Assembly: GCA_964016985.1 (NCBI GenBank)
Contig: OZ024827.1
Location: 73,852,953 to 73,916,952, forward strand
Direction: 5' to 3'
Origin: Anodontia alba
Lineage: Eukaryota; Mollusca; Bivalvia; Lucinida; Lucinidae
Length of the DNA stretch: 64,000 nucleotides
Of the stretch, positions 34,461 to 46,568 are shown piece by piece; within the stretch, counting starts at the first letter, position 1, and every line of letters begins with the position of its first letter. The position numbers and the translations under genes are program-made. The notes below the pieces were generated by a model, which was not told the DNA's origin, did no database searches, and saw only the letters and a list, made by a program, of their open reading frames with translations.

Positions 34461-37400
34461 ATGGATAAAAAATCAATTATTCAGTGGAACTGTCGAGGAC
34501 TAAAAGCAAATTATAACGAAATTTTAATTTTAACAACACTACTTTCTCCGACTGTCTTTTGTCTCCAGGAAACCTTTTTAAAGAATACAGATAATATTAA
34601 TTTTAAAAATTATAGTTTATATAATCATATCGCAACTGAAAATCAGAAAGCCTCAGGAGGCTCATCTATCCTTGTAAAATCAAATGTTCCTCATAGACAG
34701 ATAGATATAAATAGTAATTTACAAGCTGTTGCTGTAAATGTCACTCTGTCTAAATCCATAACAATTTGTTCTCTATATCTCCCTCCACACTGTAAATTTT
34801 CTAAACACGATTTAGAAAATCTTATAAACCAGTTACCTCGTCCTTATTTATTATTAGGTGACTTTAATAGTCACAGCAAACTATGGGGTTGTCTGGATAC
34901 AAATGACAAAGGAGAAATAATAGAAAATTTTATTGCAGAAAATGATCTATGTTTATTTAACGATAAACAACCAACTTATCTTCATTCTCCTACAAGAAAT
35001 TATTTTGCTTTAGATTTGTCTATATGCTCTCCAAATATTTACTTAGATTTTGATTGGTCAGTTTTAGATGACCTTCATGGGAGCGATCATTTTCCAATTA
35101 AAATTGAAGAAATTAAATCGACAAATGAAGACCATCATTCCCGATGGAATTTGAATAAAGCAAACTGGGAGAATTTTATAGAGCTATGTAATGAAAAATT
35201 AAATCCTGAAATGTTTAAAACAGCAGATGATATACAAGCTTTTACTGATACATTAATTCATGTAGCCGAAAAATGTATTCCAAAGTCCTCGACACGTTCA
35301 AAAAGAAATAGACCTTGGTTTAATAAAGATGTTAAAAATTCAATAAATAAAAGAAAATCTGCCTTACGAAAGTTCAATAGGCAGCCAACAAAAGAAAATC
35401 TAATCCATGCCAAACAAATGCGAGCTAAAGCTCGCAAGACAATAAAAACGGCTAAAAGAACATCTTGGCAGCAATACGTCTCCAAACTTAATTCTAGAAC
35501 TCCAGCAAAGAAAATATGGGACATGATTCGAAAAATTACTGGCAAAAATAAAAATAACAAACATGTCCATATTAAATCAAATGGAAATATATGCTCAACG
35601 ACTAAAGATATTTCCAATGCACTAGGAGAGAATTTTCAGAAAAACTCTTCTAGTGCAAACTATTCCGAAACCTTTCAAAACATAAAACAGGAACGAGAGA
35701 AAGAGCATCTAAATTTTACGTCACTAAATCATGAAAAATATAATGTACCATTCACAGCTTCAGAATTATTAGATGCTCTTCATAAATCTCACGATACAGC
35801 TGCTGGTCCTGATGACATTCATTATCAAATTCTTAAACATTTACCCGATAACGCTTTAAAAACTTTATTAAATATTTTAAATGATATTTGGATCACTGGA
35901 AAATTTCCAAAAGACTGGAGTAAAGCAACGATTATACCTATACCAAAACCAAATAAAGATCATACTGAAGCTACTAACTACAGACCTATTGCTTTGACAA
36001 GTTGTTTATGTAAAACAATGGAGAGAATGATTAATGATAGACTGGTTTGGTTCTTGGAATCAAAGCAGCTAATAACAAAATATCAAGCTGGATTCAGAAA
36101 AAATAACTGTACAAACGATCATTTGATTCGTTTGGAATCCTTTATTCGTGATGCCTTTATTAAAAAAGAACATGTCGTAGCTGTATTTTTTGATCTTGAA
36201 AAAGCTTACGATACTACATGGAAACATGGCATCATGAAAGATTTACATAAATTAGGCCTTAAAGGCCGATTACCACTTTTTATTCAAAATTTTTTATCAG
36301 ATCGAACATTTAATGTTCGAATAGGTAATACGTTATCGGACATATTTAAACAAGAACAAGGTGTACCACAGGGAAGCATTTTATCACCTACCTTGTTTGG
36401 CATTAAAATTAACGATATTGTTAAATGTGTGAAAGACCTTGATTGTTCACTTTTTGTTGACGATTTTGGAATATTTATTAGATCGAAAAATATGGAAACC
36501 ATTGAATTCAAACTACAACGATGTTTAAACAATATAGAAGATTGGGCAACAGAAAATGGTTTCAAATTTTCAAAAACAAAAACTCAATGCGTTCATTTTT
36601 GTCAGATACGTCAGCTACATTTAGATCCTCATCTCACGATATACGGTAGTCCAATTCCAGTCGTCAGTGAAGCAAAATTCCTGGGTCTTTTGTTCGATAA
36701 CAAATTATCTTTTATACCACACATCAAAGCTTTAAAAGCTAAATGCCTTAAAGCACTTGATATTCTTAAAGTTCTCTCCAGTTCCGACTGGGGAGGAGAT
36801 CGTACTGTTCTTTTAAATCTTTATAGATCTTTAATTCGATCTAAACTGGATTATGGATCCATAGTTTATGGATCCGCTAGAAAATCTTATTTGAAATCTT
36901 TGGATACTATTCATCACCAAGGTTTACGTCTGGCTCTAGGGGCTTTTCGTACTTCCCCCGTCGAAAGTTTATACGCTGAATCAAATGAACCATCATTGTA
37001 TATAAGAAGAGAGAAATTGTCTCTTCAATATGTTACTAAATTAGCCGCCAATCCACGTAATTCAGCTCATGATTGTGTTTTTAACCCTAAATATGAAAGA
37101 TTTTACAATAATAAACCAACAGCTATTAAACCCCTTGGCCTGAGAATACAACCGTTACTTGAAGAGGCCAATATCAATATTAAAAATGTTCAGCATTTTT
37201 CTTTTCCATCAAAAGAGCCATGGACGTTAAACCCTCCAAAGATTATTTTAGACCTTCATAAAAATAAAAAAACAGAAGTCGAGTCGCATATTTTTAAGAA
37301 TGAATTTTTAGAAATCAAATCAAATTATAAACATTACCTGTCAATTTATACAGATGGTTCGAAACAAAATGAGAAAGTTGCTTGTTCTGTTATTAGTCCA

Positions 37401-38132
37401 AATTTTACTGACAGTATCAGATTACCTGATTATAGCTCCATTTTTACCGCCGAAGCCAAGGCAATTGATATAGCACTTTACCATATCAGAGATCAGTCTG
37501 AAAAACAGTTTATCATTTATTCAGATTCTCTTTCTGTATTAAAATCTCTTAAAGATTTACACCATAGAAACCCATTAATTCAGCAAATTCTTAAGAAATA
37601 TTATTATCTTTCCGCTTCAAAAGAAATTGTATTTTGTTGGCTTCCCAGCCACGTTAATATTAGTGGAAATGAATTAGCAGATTCAGAAGCCAAATCTGCA
37701 TTATCGTTAGTAATAACCAATTTTAAAATTCCTCACTCCGACTTTAAATCAAACGTCTGTCAATACATCAACAACAAATGTCAGTCTGTTTGGGAAACAC
37801 AAACTTATAATAAATTAAATGAAATCAAACCAAATTTTAACAGCAAATGCACATTCTCTAATCTCAGCAGAAAAGAACAAACAAAAATCACGAGATGTAG
37901 ACTTGGACACACTAGAATTACTCATTCTTATATTTTAAACAATGAACAAGCTCCATTCTGCATTCCTTGTAACGAACCTTTTACGGTCAAACATTTTCTT
38001 GTCACTTGTGCTGAATTTAATTATATTCGCACAAAGTATTTTAATGTAAAAGATATAAAGGAACTTTTTAATATGCCAACTCAAAAAATACTCGATTTTC
38101 TGAAAGAGATCGGACTTTTTAATAAAATATGA
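34461..38132 (+). CDS. ORF2 polyprotein (APE endonuclease, RT, RNase H) of copy E, intact
   Basis: The only full-length open ORF2 in the window, 1223 residues. The APE-type endonuclease occupies about residues 1-235: N10 in QWNCRG, E37 in QET, D134/N136 in GDFNSH, D209/H210 in SDHFPI. The reverse transcriptase covers about 480-780: D578 in FFDLEKAYD, GVPQGS, and D667/D668 in FVDD. RNase H covers about 960-1090: D965 in YTDGSK, E in FTAEAKA, D in YSDSL, and WLPSHVNISGNELAD. A terminal CX2CX7HX4C-like motif (CIPCNEPFTVKHFLVTC) follows. APE + RT + RNase H places it in the I superfamily. Its enzyme makes the nick and copies element RNA at the target. It starts 33 bases after ORF1. Confidence 0.95.
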   Translation: MDKKSIIQWNCRGLKANYNEILILTTLLSPTVFCLQETFLKNTDNINFKNYSLYNHIATENQKASGGSSILVKSNVPHRQIDINSNLQAVAVNVTLSKSITICSLYLPPHCKFSKHDLENLINQLPRPYLLLGDFNSHSKLWGCLDTNDKGEIIENFIAENDLCLFNDKQPTYLHSPTRNYFALDLSICSPNIYLDFDWSVLDDLHGSDHFPIKIEEIKSTNEDHHSRWNLNKANWENFIELCNEKLNPEMFKTADDIQAFTDTLIHVAEKCIPKSSTRSKRNRPWFNKDVKNSINKRKSALRKFNRQPTKENLIHAKQMRAKARKTIKTAKRTSWQQYVSKLNSRTPAKKIWDMIRKITGKNKNNKHVHIKSNGNICSTTKDISNALGENFQKNSSSANYSETFQNIKQEREKEHLNFTSLNHEKYNVPFTASELLDALHKSHDTAAGPDDIHYQILKHLPDNALKTLLNILNDIWITGKFPKDWSKATIIPIPKPNKDHTEATNYRPIALTSCLCKTMERMINDRLVWFLESKQLITKYQAGFRKNNCTNDHLIRLESFIRDAFIKKEHVVAVFFDLEKAYDTTWKHGIMKDLHKLGLKGRLPLFIQNFLSDRTFNVRIGNTLSDIFKQEQGVPQGSILSPTLFGIKINDIVKCVKDLDCSLFVDDFGIFIRSKNMETIEFKLQRCLNNIEDWATENGFKFSKTKTQCVHFCQIRQLHLDPHLTIYGSPIPVVSEAKFLGLLFDNKLSFIPHIKALKAKCLKALDILKVLSSSDWGGDRTVLLNLYRSLIRSKLDYGSIVYGSARKSYLKSLDTIHHQGLRLALGAFRTSPVESLYAESNEPSLYIRREKLSLQYVTKLAANPRNSAHDCVFNPKYERFYNNKPTAIKPLGLRIQPLLEEANINIKNVQHFSFPSKEPWTLNPPKIILDLHKNKKTEVESHIFKNEFLEIKSNYKHYLSIYTDGSKQNEKVACSVISPNFTDSIRLPDYSSIFTAEAKAIDIALYHIRDQSEKQFIIYSDSLSVLKSLKDLHHRNPLIQQILKKYYYLSASKEIVFCWLPSHVNISGNELADSEAKSALSLVITNFKIPHSDFKSNVCQYINNKCQSVWETQTYNKLNEIKPNFNSKCTFSNLSRKEQTKITRCRLGHTRITHSYILNNEQAPFCIPCNEPFTVKHFLVTCAEFNYIRTKYFNVKDIKELFNMPTQKILDFLKEIGLFNKI

Positions 38133-38246
38133 TCTGTATTTTAATAACATAAAATCATTGATACTTTATCTTTCTTAAAATGAACTCATCAATCCTAGAT
38201 ATTTTTAATTTCTCATTAAATAAAATCATCATATAATCATCTTATT

Positions 38247-38279
38247 AGACGCTATATGCCCTTTTAGGGTTGAGCGTCT
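38247..38279 (+). ncRNA. 3' UTR stem-loop of copy E
   Basis: The same AGACGCT/AGCGTCT stem as in the other copies, directly before the ATCC tail. Confidence 0.7.
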
Positions 38280-38305
38280 ATAAACAAAATATCCATCCAT
38301 CCATC

Positions 38306-38647
38306 CTTGTAATGAACCTTTTACGGTCAAACATTTTCTTGTCACTTGTGCTGAATTTAATTATATTCGCACAAAGTATTTTAATATAAAAACTATAAAG
38401 GAACTTTTTAATGATATGCCAACCCAGAAAATACTCGACTTTCTAAAAGAGATCGGACTTTTTAATAAAATATGATCAGTATTTTTAATCACTTAAAATC
38501 ATTGATACTTTATCTCTTTAAAATAAATACATCAACCCTAGATATTTTTAAATTTCTCATTAAATAAAATCATCATATAATATACAACTTATTAGACGCT
38601 ATATGCCCTTTTAGGGTTGAGCGTCTATAAACAAAATATCCATCCAT
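38306..38647 (+). mobile_element. 5'-truncated retrotransposon fragment E2
   Basis: The last 340 bases of an element, starting in the codons for CNEPF near the ORF2 C-terminus and ending in a normal stem-loop and ATCC tail. It follows the tail of E with a three-base overlap (TCC). The C-terminal reading frame has an extra Asp codon (LFNDMPTQ), shared with fragment G2 but absent from E and F. Confidence 0.9.
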
Positions 38648-39032
38648 CCATTTATCATGGATAAAAAATCAATTATTCAGTGGAACTGTCGAGGACTAAA
38701 AGCAAATTATAACGAAATTTTAATTTTAACAACACTACTTTCTCCGACTGTCTTTTGTCTCCAGGAAACCTTTTTAAAGAATACAGATAATATTAATTTT
38801 AAAAATTATAGTTTATATAATCATATCGCAACTGAAAATCAGAAAGCCTCAGGAGGCTCATCTATCCTTGTAAAATCAAATGTTCCTCATAGACAGATAG
38901 ATATAAATAGTAATTTACAAGCTGTTGCTGTAAATGTCACTCTGTCTAAATCCATAACAATTTGTTCTCTATATCTCCCTCCACACTGTAAATTTTCTAA
39001 ACACGATTTAGAAAATCTTATAAACCAGTTAC
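38648..39032 (+). mobile_element. Retrotransposon copy C, segment 3 (ORF2 5' end)
   Basis: It resumes copy C after E/E2 and gives the first 125 residues of ORF2 from 38657. It then stops at the start of copy F. The rest of C's ORF2 and its 3' end are not found downstream in the window. Confidence 0.9.
38657..39032 (+). pseudogene. ORF2 of copy C, N-terminal stub
   Basis: Endonuclease N-terminus (QWNCRG, QET) identical to the other copies, cut inside the segment LENLINQLPRP just before the GDFNSH catalytic motif. An artificial frame continues nine residues into copy F. It is non-functional because most of the endonuclease and all of the RT are missing. Confidence 0.9.
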
Positions 39033-40301
39033 GTCCCGTGCTGGTCCCGGGCTTAGAATAGGCCAGACGTACCCTCTGCGTGACGTACGAGCCGGCTAAA
39101 AGAGGCCGCCCGTGACCACCCGGGCCCTCGAAATAGGTGGCTGCCTTCCGCTTCTGTGGCAGTTGGGTAAAACCCCTAACATAACAGAGCAACCGTCCGT
39201 TCAACCGGTATAATTCCAGAATATAAAATTCATTTATTGAAATGCATCTTAAATTGGAAAAAACAAATTTCGCGAGATCTATCCTTTTAAACCTTTCCTA
39301 TCTCATGTTACTAACATGCTTCATTTGTTTGTGTATCATTCTGTGCCCGTGGGTTGCACATGGGACGAAGATTATAACCTCATCTGTATTTAACATATGT
39401 GTTTGTCTTGTGTTTGTGTCATTTTTCCGAACTCTTGCATTCTCCACATTAAAAAGTAAGATGCATTTATGATTGTTAGATAAAAAAACTAAACGTTTTT
39501 CAAGGTATGAAAGCTACATATCATTTGAAAGCTACATATCATCTAACACAGCTTATTTGTTTGACTCTCTTAAAAAATGAATCCAAAATGAATCCTTCTT
39601 TTAATAAATTGTTTATTTTAAATATGGATCTACTAATTTATATTAAAAATAACCTTTCAATTTCCAAGACGTTTTCGGCCTCCCTTGTCTGTAGGGAATA
39701 AAATCTACAGATCACTTTTCTTCTGTAGTGGATAGGGTGTAATCCCCTATTAAAACAGGAACCACCCGTTTGCCGTGGGTGGCGTCTCGTATGCTGGGAG
39801 AGGGGAACCTGATGATTGAGGAAAGCCCAGGGATCTCCAGCTTTTCAACACATCATTTTGGCCCTTATTTCAGATAGAAGAGCGGTCTGGGTTAGATCCG
39901 GCCTGGATCAATCGGCTCAGTCGTGCCAAGCTCTAGAAGCGCACAACTTGTTCTTAGCTTCTTTCTCTCTTTCATACGTATCTTTATGGTACCAAACCGG
40001 GCTTATTTTTCTCATGTTCCTCTAACTTTAAGTGAGTTTCAATGGGCGGCGGCTGAAGGGTCAATTGGTGGGCTTGTATTGGGACTTTGGCGGAAACCTC
40101 TGTGAGTGGAGGCTGTGGATAGGGGGATGAACTCAACTGTTCATAAATTTTTCTATGGAAATTTAGATGAATAGGTGGGAAATCATCTAAGCATGAGGCC
40201 GAGCTGATGACTCTGATCTTGACACCGAGTATAATAGCAATGTAGCCTTGACGTTAGAAATAGGAGATCCATTTCTGTTAAACGTCCCCTTGTAGGGCTC
40301 C

Positions 40302-41594
40302 ATGGAGGGTGGGGCGCATAGCTATCGAATCAAAAATTTAATCACCATGGCATCTCGAAAACGATTTCTGGCGTTCGACTCTTCGGAGGACGACACGCAA
40401 CCGACTACCTTTACATTCAAAGCTAATGAGAACTTCGCAAAATTTTTAGTGATTTCGAGTAAAGAGGACAAACCTATTACTTCACTGTCACCTTTCATTA
40501 TAGAAAAGCAAATAGAATCAATTATAGGCACTCCAAAAAATGTAAAAAAATTAAAAAATGGAACTCTTTTGGTCGAAACTAACAGAAAATCTCAAACTGA
40601 TAATCTCTTGAAAATTACAAAATTCTTTAACATTAATGTCTCTGTCACGGAACATAAAACTCTAAACAGTTGCAAAGGTATTATCCGTGACAGAATGCTA
40701 AAACATGAAACTGAAGAAAATATCACAGAATATCTTAACACACAAGAAGTAACAGCTTGCAAACGTTTTAAAATTAAAAAAGATGGAAACTTTATAGAAA
40801 CAAATACACTTTTACTAACTTTCAACACCACAACTTTACCGAAATCACTAAAAATATTTTACCGAATTATACCGGTTGAAGTCTACATTCCAAATCCTCT
40901 GCGGTGTTTCAACTGTCAGAGGTTTGGACATCATGAAAACGGCTGTCCGGAAGCACCTGGATCAGTATGTGAAAAATGTGGTATGGGTGAATTTGATCAC
41001 CCTACAAATGCTTGTAAAAATGAAGCCAAGTGTGTGAACTGTCACAAAAACCATCAATCAAAATCAAATCAGTGTGAAATTTGGAAAAAAGAGAAAGAAA
41101 TCATGAAAATTAAAGTAACACAAAAAATCACTTATTTGGAAGCCAAAAAGATTCAAGAAAATCAACCTGAAATCACTTTTGCAAAAGTTGTTCAATCCCT
41201 AAACACTAAACCTGAAACCAAAGAAATTTCTACCCAGTTTAACGAAAAAGATTCTGTCATCAAAGCAAATTCAAAAGTTATTACTCCTACTGTAAAACCT
41301 AAACCTAAACCCACATCTACTCATCAGTCTAGACCACCAACAAAATCTCAAAACAGTTCACAAACACAGCCGACTAAAACAAGTGGATCACAACAGAGAT
41401 CCAGGTCCAGGACAGCTGACCAGAAAGAAAAAAATGGAAAAGAAAAAGATAAAGATAAAGCACCAAATCCATATAGTAAAGGGGCGTCGGCCGATCCGAT
41501 CAAGTTGGTCAATCGGTTCGATTCCCTTGAGAACATGGAGTTAGAGACTGACTCCTCCATGTTCTTGCAGTCTCAGAGAAAACAAAAGGATTAA
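40302..41594 (+). CDS. ORF1 (zinc-knuckle protein) of copy F, intact
   Basis: A full 430-residue ORF1 with an open frame, three zinc knuckles (CFNCQRFGHHENGC, CEKCGMGEFDHPTNAC, CVNCHKNHQSKSNQC) and the full basic tail. It differs from copy B at a few positions (EAPGS, GEFDHP, ENMELE, FLQSQ). It is one of two complete ORF1 frames in the window and is followed after 33 bases by its own, damaged ORF2. An alternative start is the ATG 45 bases downstream (MASRKRF). Confidence 0.93.
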   Translation: MEGGAHSYRIKNLITMASRKRFLAFDSSEDDTQPTTFTFKANENFAKFLVISSKEDKPITSLSPFIIEKQIESIIGTPKNVKKLKNGTLLVETNRKSQTDNLLKITKFFNINVSVTEHKTLNSCKGIIRDRMLKHETEENITEYLNTQEVTACKRFKIKKDGNFIETNTLLLTFNTTTLPKSLKIFYRIIPVEVYIPNPLRCFNCQRFGHHENGCPEAPGSVCEKCGMGEFDHPTNACKNEAKCVNCHKNHQSKSNQCEIWKKEKEIMKIKVTQKITYLEAKKIQENQPEITFAKVVQSLNTKPETKEISTQFNEKDSVIKANSKVITPTVKPKPKPTSTHQSRPPTKSQNSSQTQPTKTSGSQQRSRSRTADQKEKNGKEKDKDKAPNPYSKGASADPIKLVNRFDSLENMELETDSSMFLQSQRKQKD

Positions 41595-41627
41595 GTTCCT
41601 TATTTTCAAATCATCTCTCCATTCATC

Positions 41628-44600
41628 ATGGATAAAAAATCAATTATTCAGTGGAACTGTCGAGGACTAAAAGCAAATTATAACGAAATTTTAATTTTAA
41701 CAACACTACTTTCTCCGACTGTCTTTTGTCTCCAGGAAACCTTTTTAAAGAATACAGATAATATTAATTTTAAAAATTATAGTTTATATAATCATATCGC
41801 AACTGAAAATCAGAAAGCCTCAGGAGGCTCATCTATCCTTGTAAAATCAAATGTTCCTCATAGACAGATAGATATAAATAGTAATTTACAAGCTGTTGCT
41901 GTAAATGTCACTCTGTCTAAAACCATAACAATTTGTTCTCTATATCTCCCTCCACACTGTAAATTTTCTAAACACGATTTAGAAAATCTTATAAACCAGT
42001 TACCTCGTCCTTATTTATTATTAGGTGACTTTAATAGTCACAGCAAACTATGGGGTTGTCTGGATACAAATGACAAAGGAGAAATAATAGAAAATTTTAT
42101 TGCAGAAAATGATCTATGTTTATTTAACGATAAACAACCAACTTATCTTCATTCTCCTACAAGAAATTATTTTGCTTTAGATTTGTCTATATGCTCTCCA
42201 AATATTTACTTAGATTTTGATTGGTCAGTTTTAGATGACCTTCATGGGAGCGATCATTTTCCAATTAAAATTGAAGAAATTGAATCGACAAATGAAGACC
42301 ATCATTCCCGATGGAATTTGAATAAAGCAAACTGGGAGAATTTTATAGAGCTATGTAATGAAAAATTAAATCCTGAAATGTTTAAAACAGCAGATGATAT
42401 ACAAGCTTTTACTGATACATTAATTCATGTAGCCGAAAAATGTATTCCAAAGTCCTCGACACGTTCAAAAAGAAATAGACCTTGGTTTAATAAAGATGTT
42501 AAAAATTCAATAAATAAAAGAAAATCTGCCTTACGAAAGTTCAATAGGCAGCCAACAAAAGAAAATCTAATCCATGCCAAACAAATGCGAGCTAAAGCTC
42601 GCAAGACAATAAAAACGGCTAAAAGAACATCTTGGCAGCAATACGTCTCCAAACTTAATTCTAGAACTCCAGCAAAGAAAATATGGGACATGATTCGAAA
42701 AATTACTGGCAAAAATAAAAATAACAAACATGTCCATATTAAATCAAATGGAAATATATGCTCAACGACTAAAGATATTTCCAATGCACTAGGAGAGAAT
42801 TTTCAGAAAAACTCTTCTAGTGCAAACTATTCCGAAACCTTTCAAAACATAAAACAGGAACGAGAGAAAGAGCATCTAAATTTTACGTCACTAAATCATG
42901 AAAAATATAATGTACCATTCACAGCTTCAGAATTATTAGATGCTCTTCATAAATCTCACGATACAGCTGCTGGTCCTGATGACATTCATTATCAAATTCT
43001 TAAACATTTACCCGATAACGCTTTAAAAACTTTATTAAATATTTTAAATGATATTTGGATCACTGGAAAATTTCCAAAAGACTGGAGTAAAGCAACGATT
43101 ATACCTATACCAAAACCAAATAAAGATCATACTGAAGCTACTAACTACAGACCTATTGCTTTGACAAGTTGTTTATGTAAAACAATGGAGAGAATGATTA
43201 ATGATAGACTGGTTTGGTTCTTGGAATCAAACCAGCTAATAACAAAATATCAAGCTGGATTCAGAAAAAATAACTGTACAAACGATCATTTGATTCGTTT
43301 GGAATCCTTTATTCGTGATGCCTTTATTAAAAAAGAACATGTCGTAGCTGTATTTTTTGATCTTGAAAAAGCTTACGATACTACATGGAAACATGGCATC
43401 ATGAAAGATTTACATAAATTAGGCCTTAAAGGCCGATTACCTCTTTTTATTCAAAATTTTTTATCAGATCGAACATTTAATGTTCGAATAGGTAATACGT
43501 TATCGGACATATTTAAACAAGAACAAGGTGTACCACAGGGAAGCATTTTATCACCTACCTTGTTTGGCATTAAAATTAACGATATTGTTAAATGTGTGAA
43601 AGACCTTGATTGTTCACTTTTTGTTGACGATTTTGGAATATTTATTAGATCGAAAAATATGGAAACCATTGAATTCAAACTACAACGATGTTTAAACAAT
43701 ATAGAAGATTGGGCAACAGAAAATGGTTTCAAATTTTCAAAAACAAAAACTCAATGCGTTCATTTTTGTCAGATACGTCAGCTACATTTAGATCCTCATC
43801 TCACGATATACGGTAGTCCAATTCCAGTCGTCAGTGAAGCAAAATTCCTGGGTCTTTTGTTCGATAACAAATTATCTTTTATACCACACATCAAAGCTTT
43901 AAAAGCTAAATGTTTAAAAGCTCTTGATATTCTTAAAGTTCTCTCCAGTTCCGACTGGGGAGGAGATCGTACTGTCCTTTTAAATCTCTATAGATCTTTA
44001 ATTAGATCTAAATTGGATTATGGATCCATAGTTTATGGATCCGCAAGAAAATCTTATTTGAAATCTTTGGATACTATTCATCACCAAGGTTTACGTCTGG
44101 CTCTAGGGGCTTTTCGTACTACCCCCGTCGAAAGTTTATACGCTGAATCAAATGAACCATCATTGTATATAAGAAGAGAGAAATTGTCTCTTCAATATGT
44201 TACTAAATTAGCCGCCAATCCACGTAATTCAGCTCATGATTGTGTTTTTAACCCTAAATATGAAAGATTTTACAATAATAAACCAACAGCTATTAAACCC
44301 CTTGGCCTGAGAATACAACCGTTACTTGAAGAGGCCAATATCAATATTAAAAATGTTCAGCATTTTTCTTTTCCATCAAAAGAGCCATGGACGTTAAACC
44401 CTCCAAAGATTATTTTAGACCTTCATAAAAATAAAAAAACAGAAGTCGAGTCGCATATTTTTAAGAATGAATTTTTAGAAATCAAATCAAATTATAAACA
44501 TTACCTGTCAATTTATACAGATGGTTCGAAACAAGATGAGAAAGTTGCTTGTTCTGTTATTAGTCCAAATTTTACTGACAGTATCAGATTACCTGATAAT

Positions 44601-45296
44601 AGCTCCATTTTTACTGCTGAAGCCAAGGCAATTGATATTGCACTTTACCATATCAGAGATCAGTCTGAAAAACAGTTTATCATTTATTCAGATTCTCTTT
44701 CTGTATTAAAATCTCTTAAAGATTTACACCATAGAAACCCATTAATTCAGCAAATTCTTAAAAAATATTTATCTTTCCGCTTCAAAAGAAATTGTATTTT
44801 GTTGGCTTCCCAGCCACGTTAATATTCGTGGAAATGAATTAGCAGATTCAGAAGCCAAATCTGCATTATCCTTAGTAATAACCAATTTTAAAATTCCTCA
44901 CTCCGACTTTAAATCAAACGTCTGTCAATACATCAACAACAAATGTCAGTCTGTTTGGGAAACACAAACTTATAATAAATTAAATGAAATCAAACCAAAT
45001 TTTAACAGCAAATGCACATTCTCTAATCTCAGCAGAAAAGAACAAACAAAAATCACGAGATGTAGACTTGGACACACTAGAATTACTCATTCTTATATTT
45101 TAAACAATGAACAAGCTCCATTCTGCATTCCTTGTAACGAACCTTTTACGGTCAAACATTTTCTTGTCACTTGTGCTGAATTTAATTATATTCGCACAAA
45201 GTATTTTAATGTAAAAAATATAAAGGAACTTTTTAATATGCCAACTCAAAAAATACTCGATTTTCTGAAAGAGATCGGACTTTTTAATAAAATATG
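41628..45296 (+). pseudogene. ORF2 of copy F (frameshift in RNase H)
   Basis: The frame is open for about 1047 native residues, with endonuclease and RT complete. A two-base deletion near 44768 (TATTTATC against TATTATTATC) then shifts it to a stop at 44822. The break falls inside RNase H, after YTDGSK and YSDSL but before WLPSHVN. The native frame can be followed from there to 45296. Endonuclease and RT might still be made. RNase H and the terminal Cys/His motif would not. Confidence 0.92.
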
Positions 45297-45411
45297 ATCT
45301 GTATTTTAATAACATAAAATCATTGATACTTTATCTTTCTTAAAATGAACTCATCAATCCTAGATATTTTTAATTTCTCATTAAATAAAATCATCATATA
45401 ATCATCTTATT

Positions 45412-45444
45412 AGACGCTATATGCCCTTTTAGGGTTGAGCGTCT
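45412..45444 (+). ncRNA. 3' UTR stem-loop of copy F
   Basis: AGACGCT/AGCGTCT stem before the tail, identical to the other young copies. Confidence 0.7.
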
Positions 45445-45474
45445 ATAAACAAAATATCCATCCATCCATCCATC

Positions 45475-46568
45475 CATCAAAAGAGCCATGGACGTTAAAC
45501 CCTCCAAAGATTATTTTAGACCTTCATAAAAATAAAAAAACAGAAGTCGAGTCGCATATTTTTCAGAATGAATTTTTAGAAATCAAATCAAATTATAAAC
45601 ATTACCTGTCAATTTATACAGATGGTTCGAAACAAGATGAGAAAGTTGCTTGTTCTGTTATTAGTCCAAATTTTACTGACAGTATCAGATTACCTGATAA
45701 TAGCTCCATATTTACCGCCGAAGCCAAGGCAATTGATATTGCACTTTACCATATCAGAGATCAGTCTGAAAAACAGTTTATCATCTATTCAGATTCTCTT
45801 TCTGTATTAAAATCTCTTAAAGATTTACACCATAGAAACCCATTAATTCAGCAAATTCTTAAAAAATATTATTATCTTTCCGCTTCAAAAGAAATTGTAT
45901 TTTGTTGGCTTCCCAGCCACGTTAATATTCGTGGAAATGAATTAGCAGATTCAGAAGCCAAATCTGCATTATCGTTAGTAATAACCAATTTTAAAATTCC
46001 TCACTCCGACTTTAAATCAAACGTCTGTCAATACATCAACAACAAATGTCAGTCTGTTTGGGAAACACAAACTTATAATAAATTAAATGAAATCAAACCA
46101 AATTTTAACAGCAAATGCACATTCTCTAATCTCAGCAGAAAAGAACAAACAAAAATCACGAGATGTAGACTTGGACACACTAGAATTACTCATTCTTATA
46201 TTTTAAACAATGAACAAGCTCCATTCTGCATTCCTTGTAACGAACCTTTTACGGTCAAACATTTTCTTGTCACTTGTGCTGAATTTAATTATATTCGCAC
46301 AAAGTATTTTAAAGTAAAAAATATAAAGGAACTTTTTAATATGCCAACTCAAAAAATACTCGATTTTCTGAAAGAGATCGGACTTTTTAATAAAATATGA
46401 TCTATTTAAATAACATAAAATCATTGATACTTTATCTTTTAAAAATGAACTCATCAATCCTAGATATTTTTAATTTCTCATTAGATAAAATCCTCATATA
46501 ACATAAAACTTATTAGACGCTATATGCCCTTTTAGGGTTGAGCGTCTATAAACAAAATATCCATCCAT
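45475..46568 (+). mobile_element. 5'-truncated retrotransposon fragment G1
   Basis: It begins at CCATCAAAAGAGCC of ORF2, overlapping the CATC of copy F's tail. It carries the RNase H and C-terminal coding region (open from about 45478 to the TGA at 46398-46400), 3' UTR, stem-loop (46515-46547) and a short ATCC tail. Confidence 0.92.
45478..46400 (+). pseudogene. ORF2 C-terminal part in fragment G1
   Basis: About 307 residues from KEPWTLNPPK to the end, uninterrupted. RNase H residues are intact (YTDGSKQDEK, TAEAKA, YSDSL, WLPSHVNIRGNELAD), as is the CIPCNEPF terminal motif. With no endonuclease, RT or native start it is a dead 3' remnant. Confidence 0.9.

Larger units (their letters stand above)
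31871..38305 (+). mobile_element. Non-LTR retrotransposon copy E (full length, nested in C)
   Basis: A complete 6.43-kb element inserted at the ORF2 start of copy C. It ends in an ATCC tail that is followed at once by a 3' fragment (E2). The pair E+E2 is bracketed by the 14-bp target duplication TCCATTTATCATGG. ORF2 is intact and ORF1 has one nonsense codon. Confidence 0.95.
39033..45474 (+). mobile_element. Non-LTR retrotransposon copy F (full length)
   Basis: A complete 6.44-kb element with the canonical GTCCCGTG start, sitting in ORF2 of copy C. Its ATCC tail leads straight into fragment G1. No matching target duplication is found after the following fragments, unlike D and E. Confidence 0.94.

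Noticed and set aside
35258..35617. 119-codon antisense frame across ORF2 (also at 2869, 28076, 42425)
   Set aside because: Shadow of the ORF2 linker between endonuclease and RT, on the opposite strand of a clearly coding frame.
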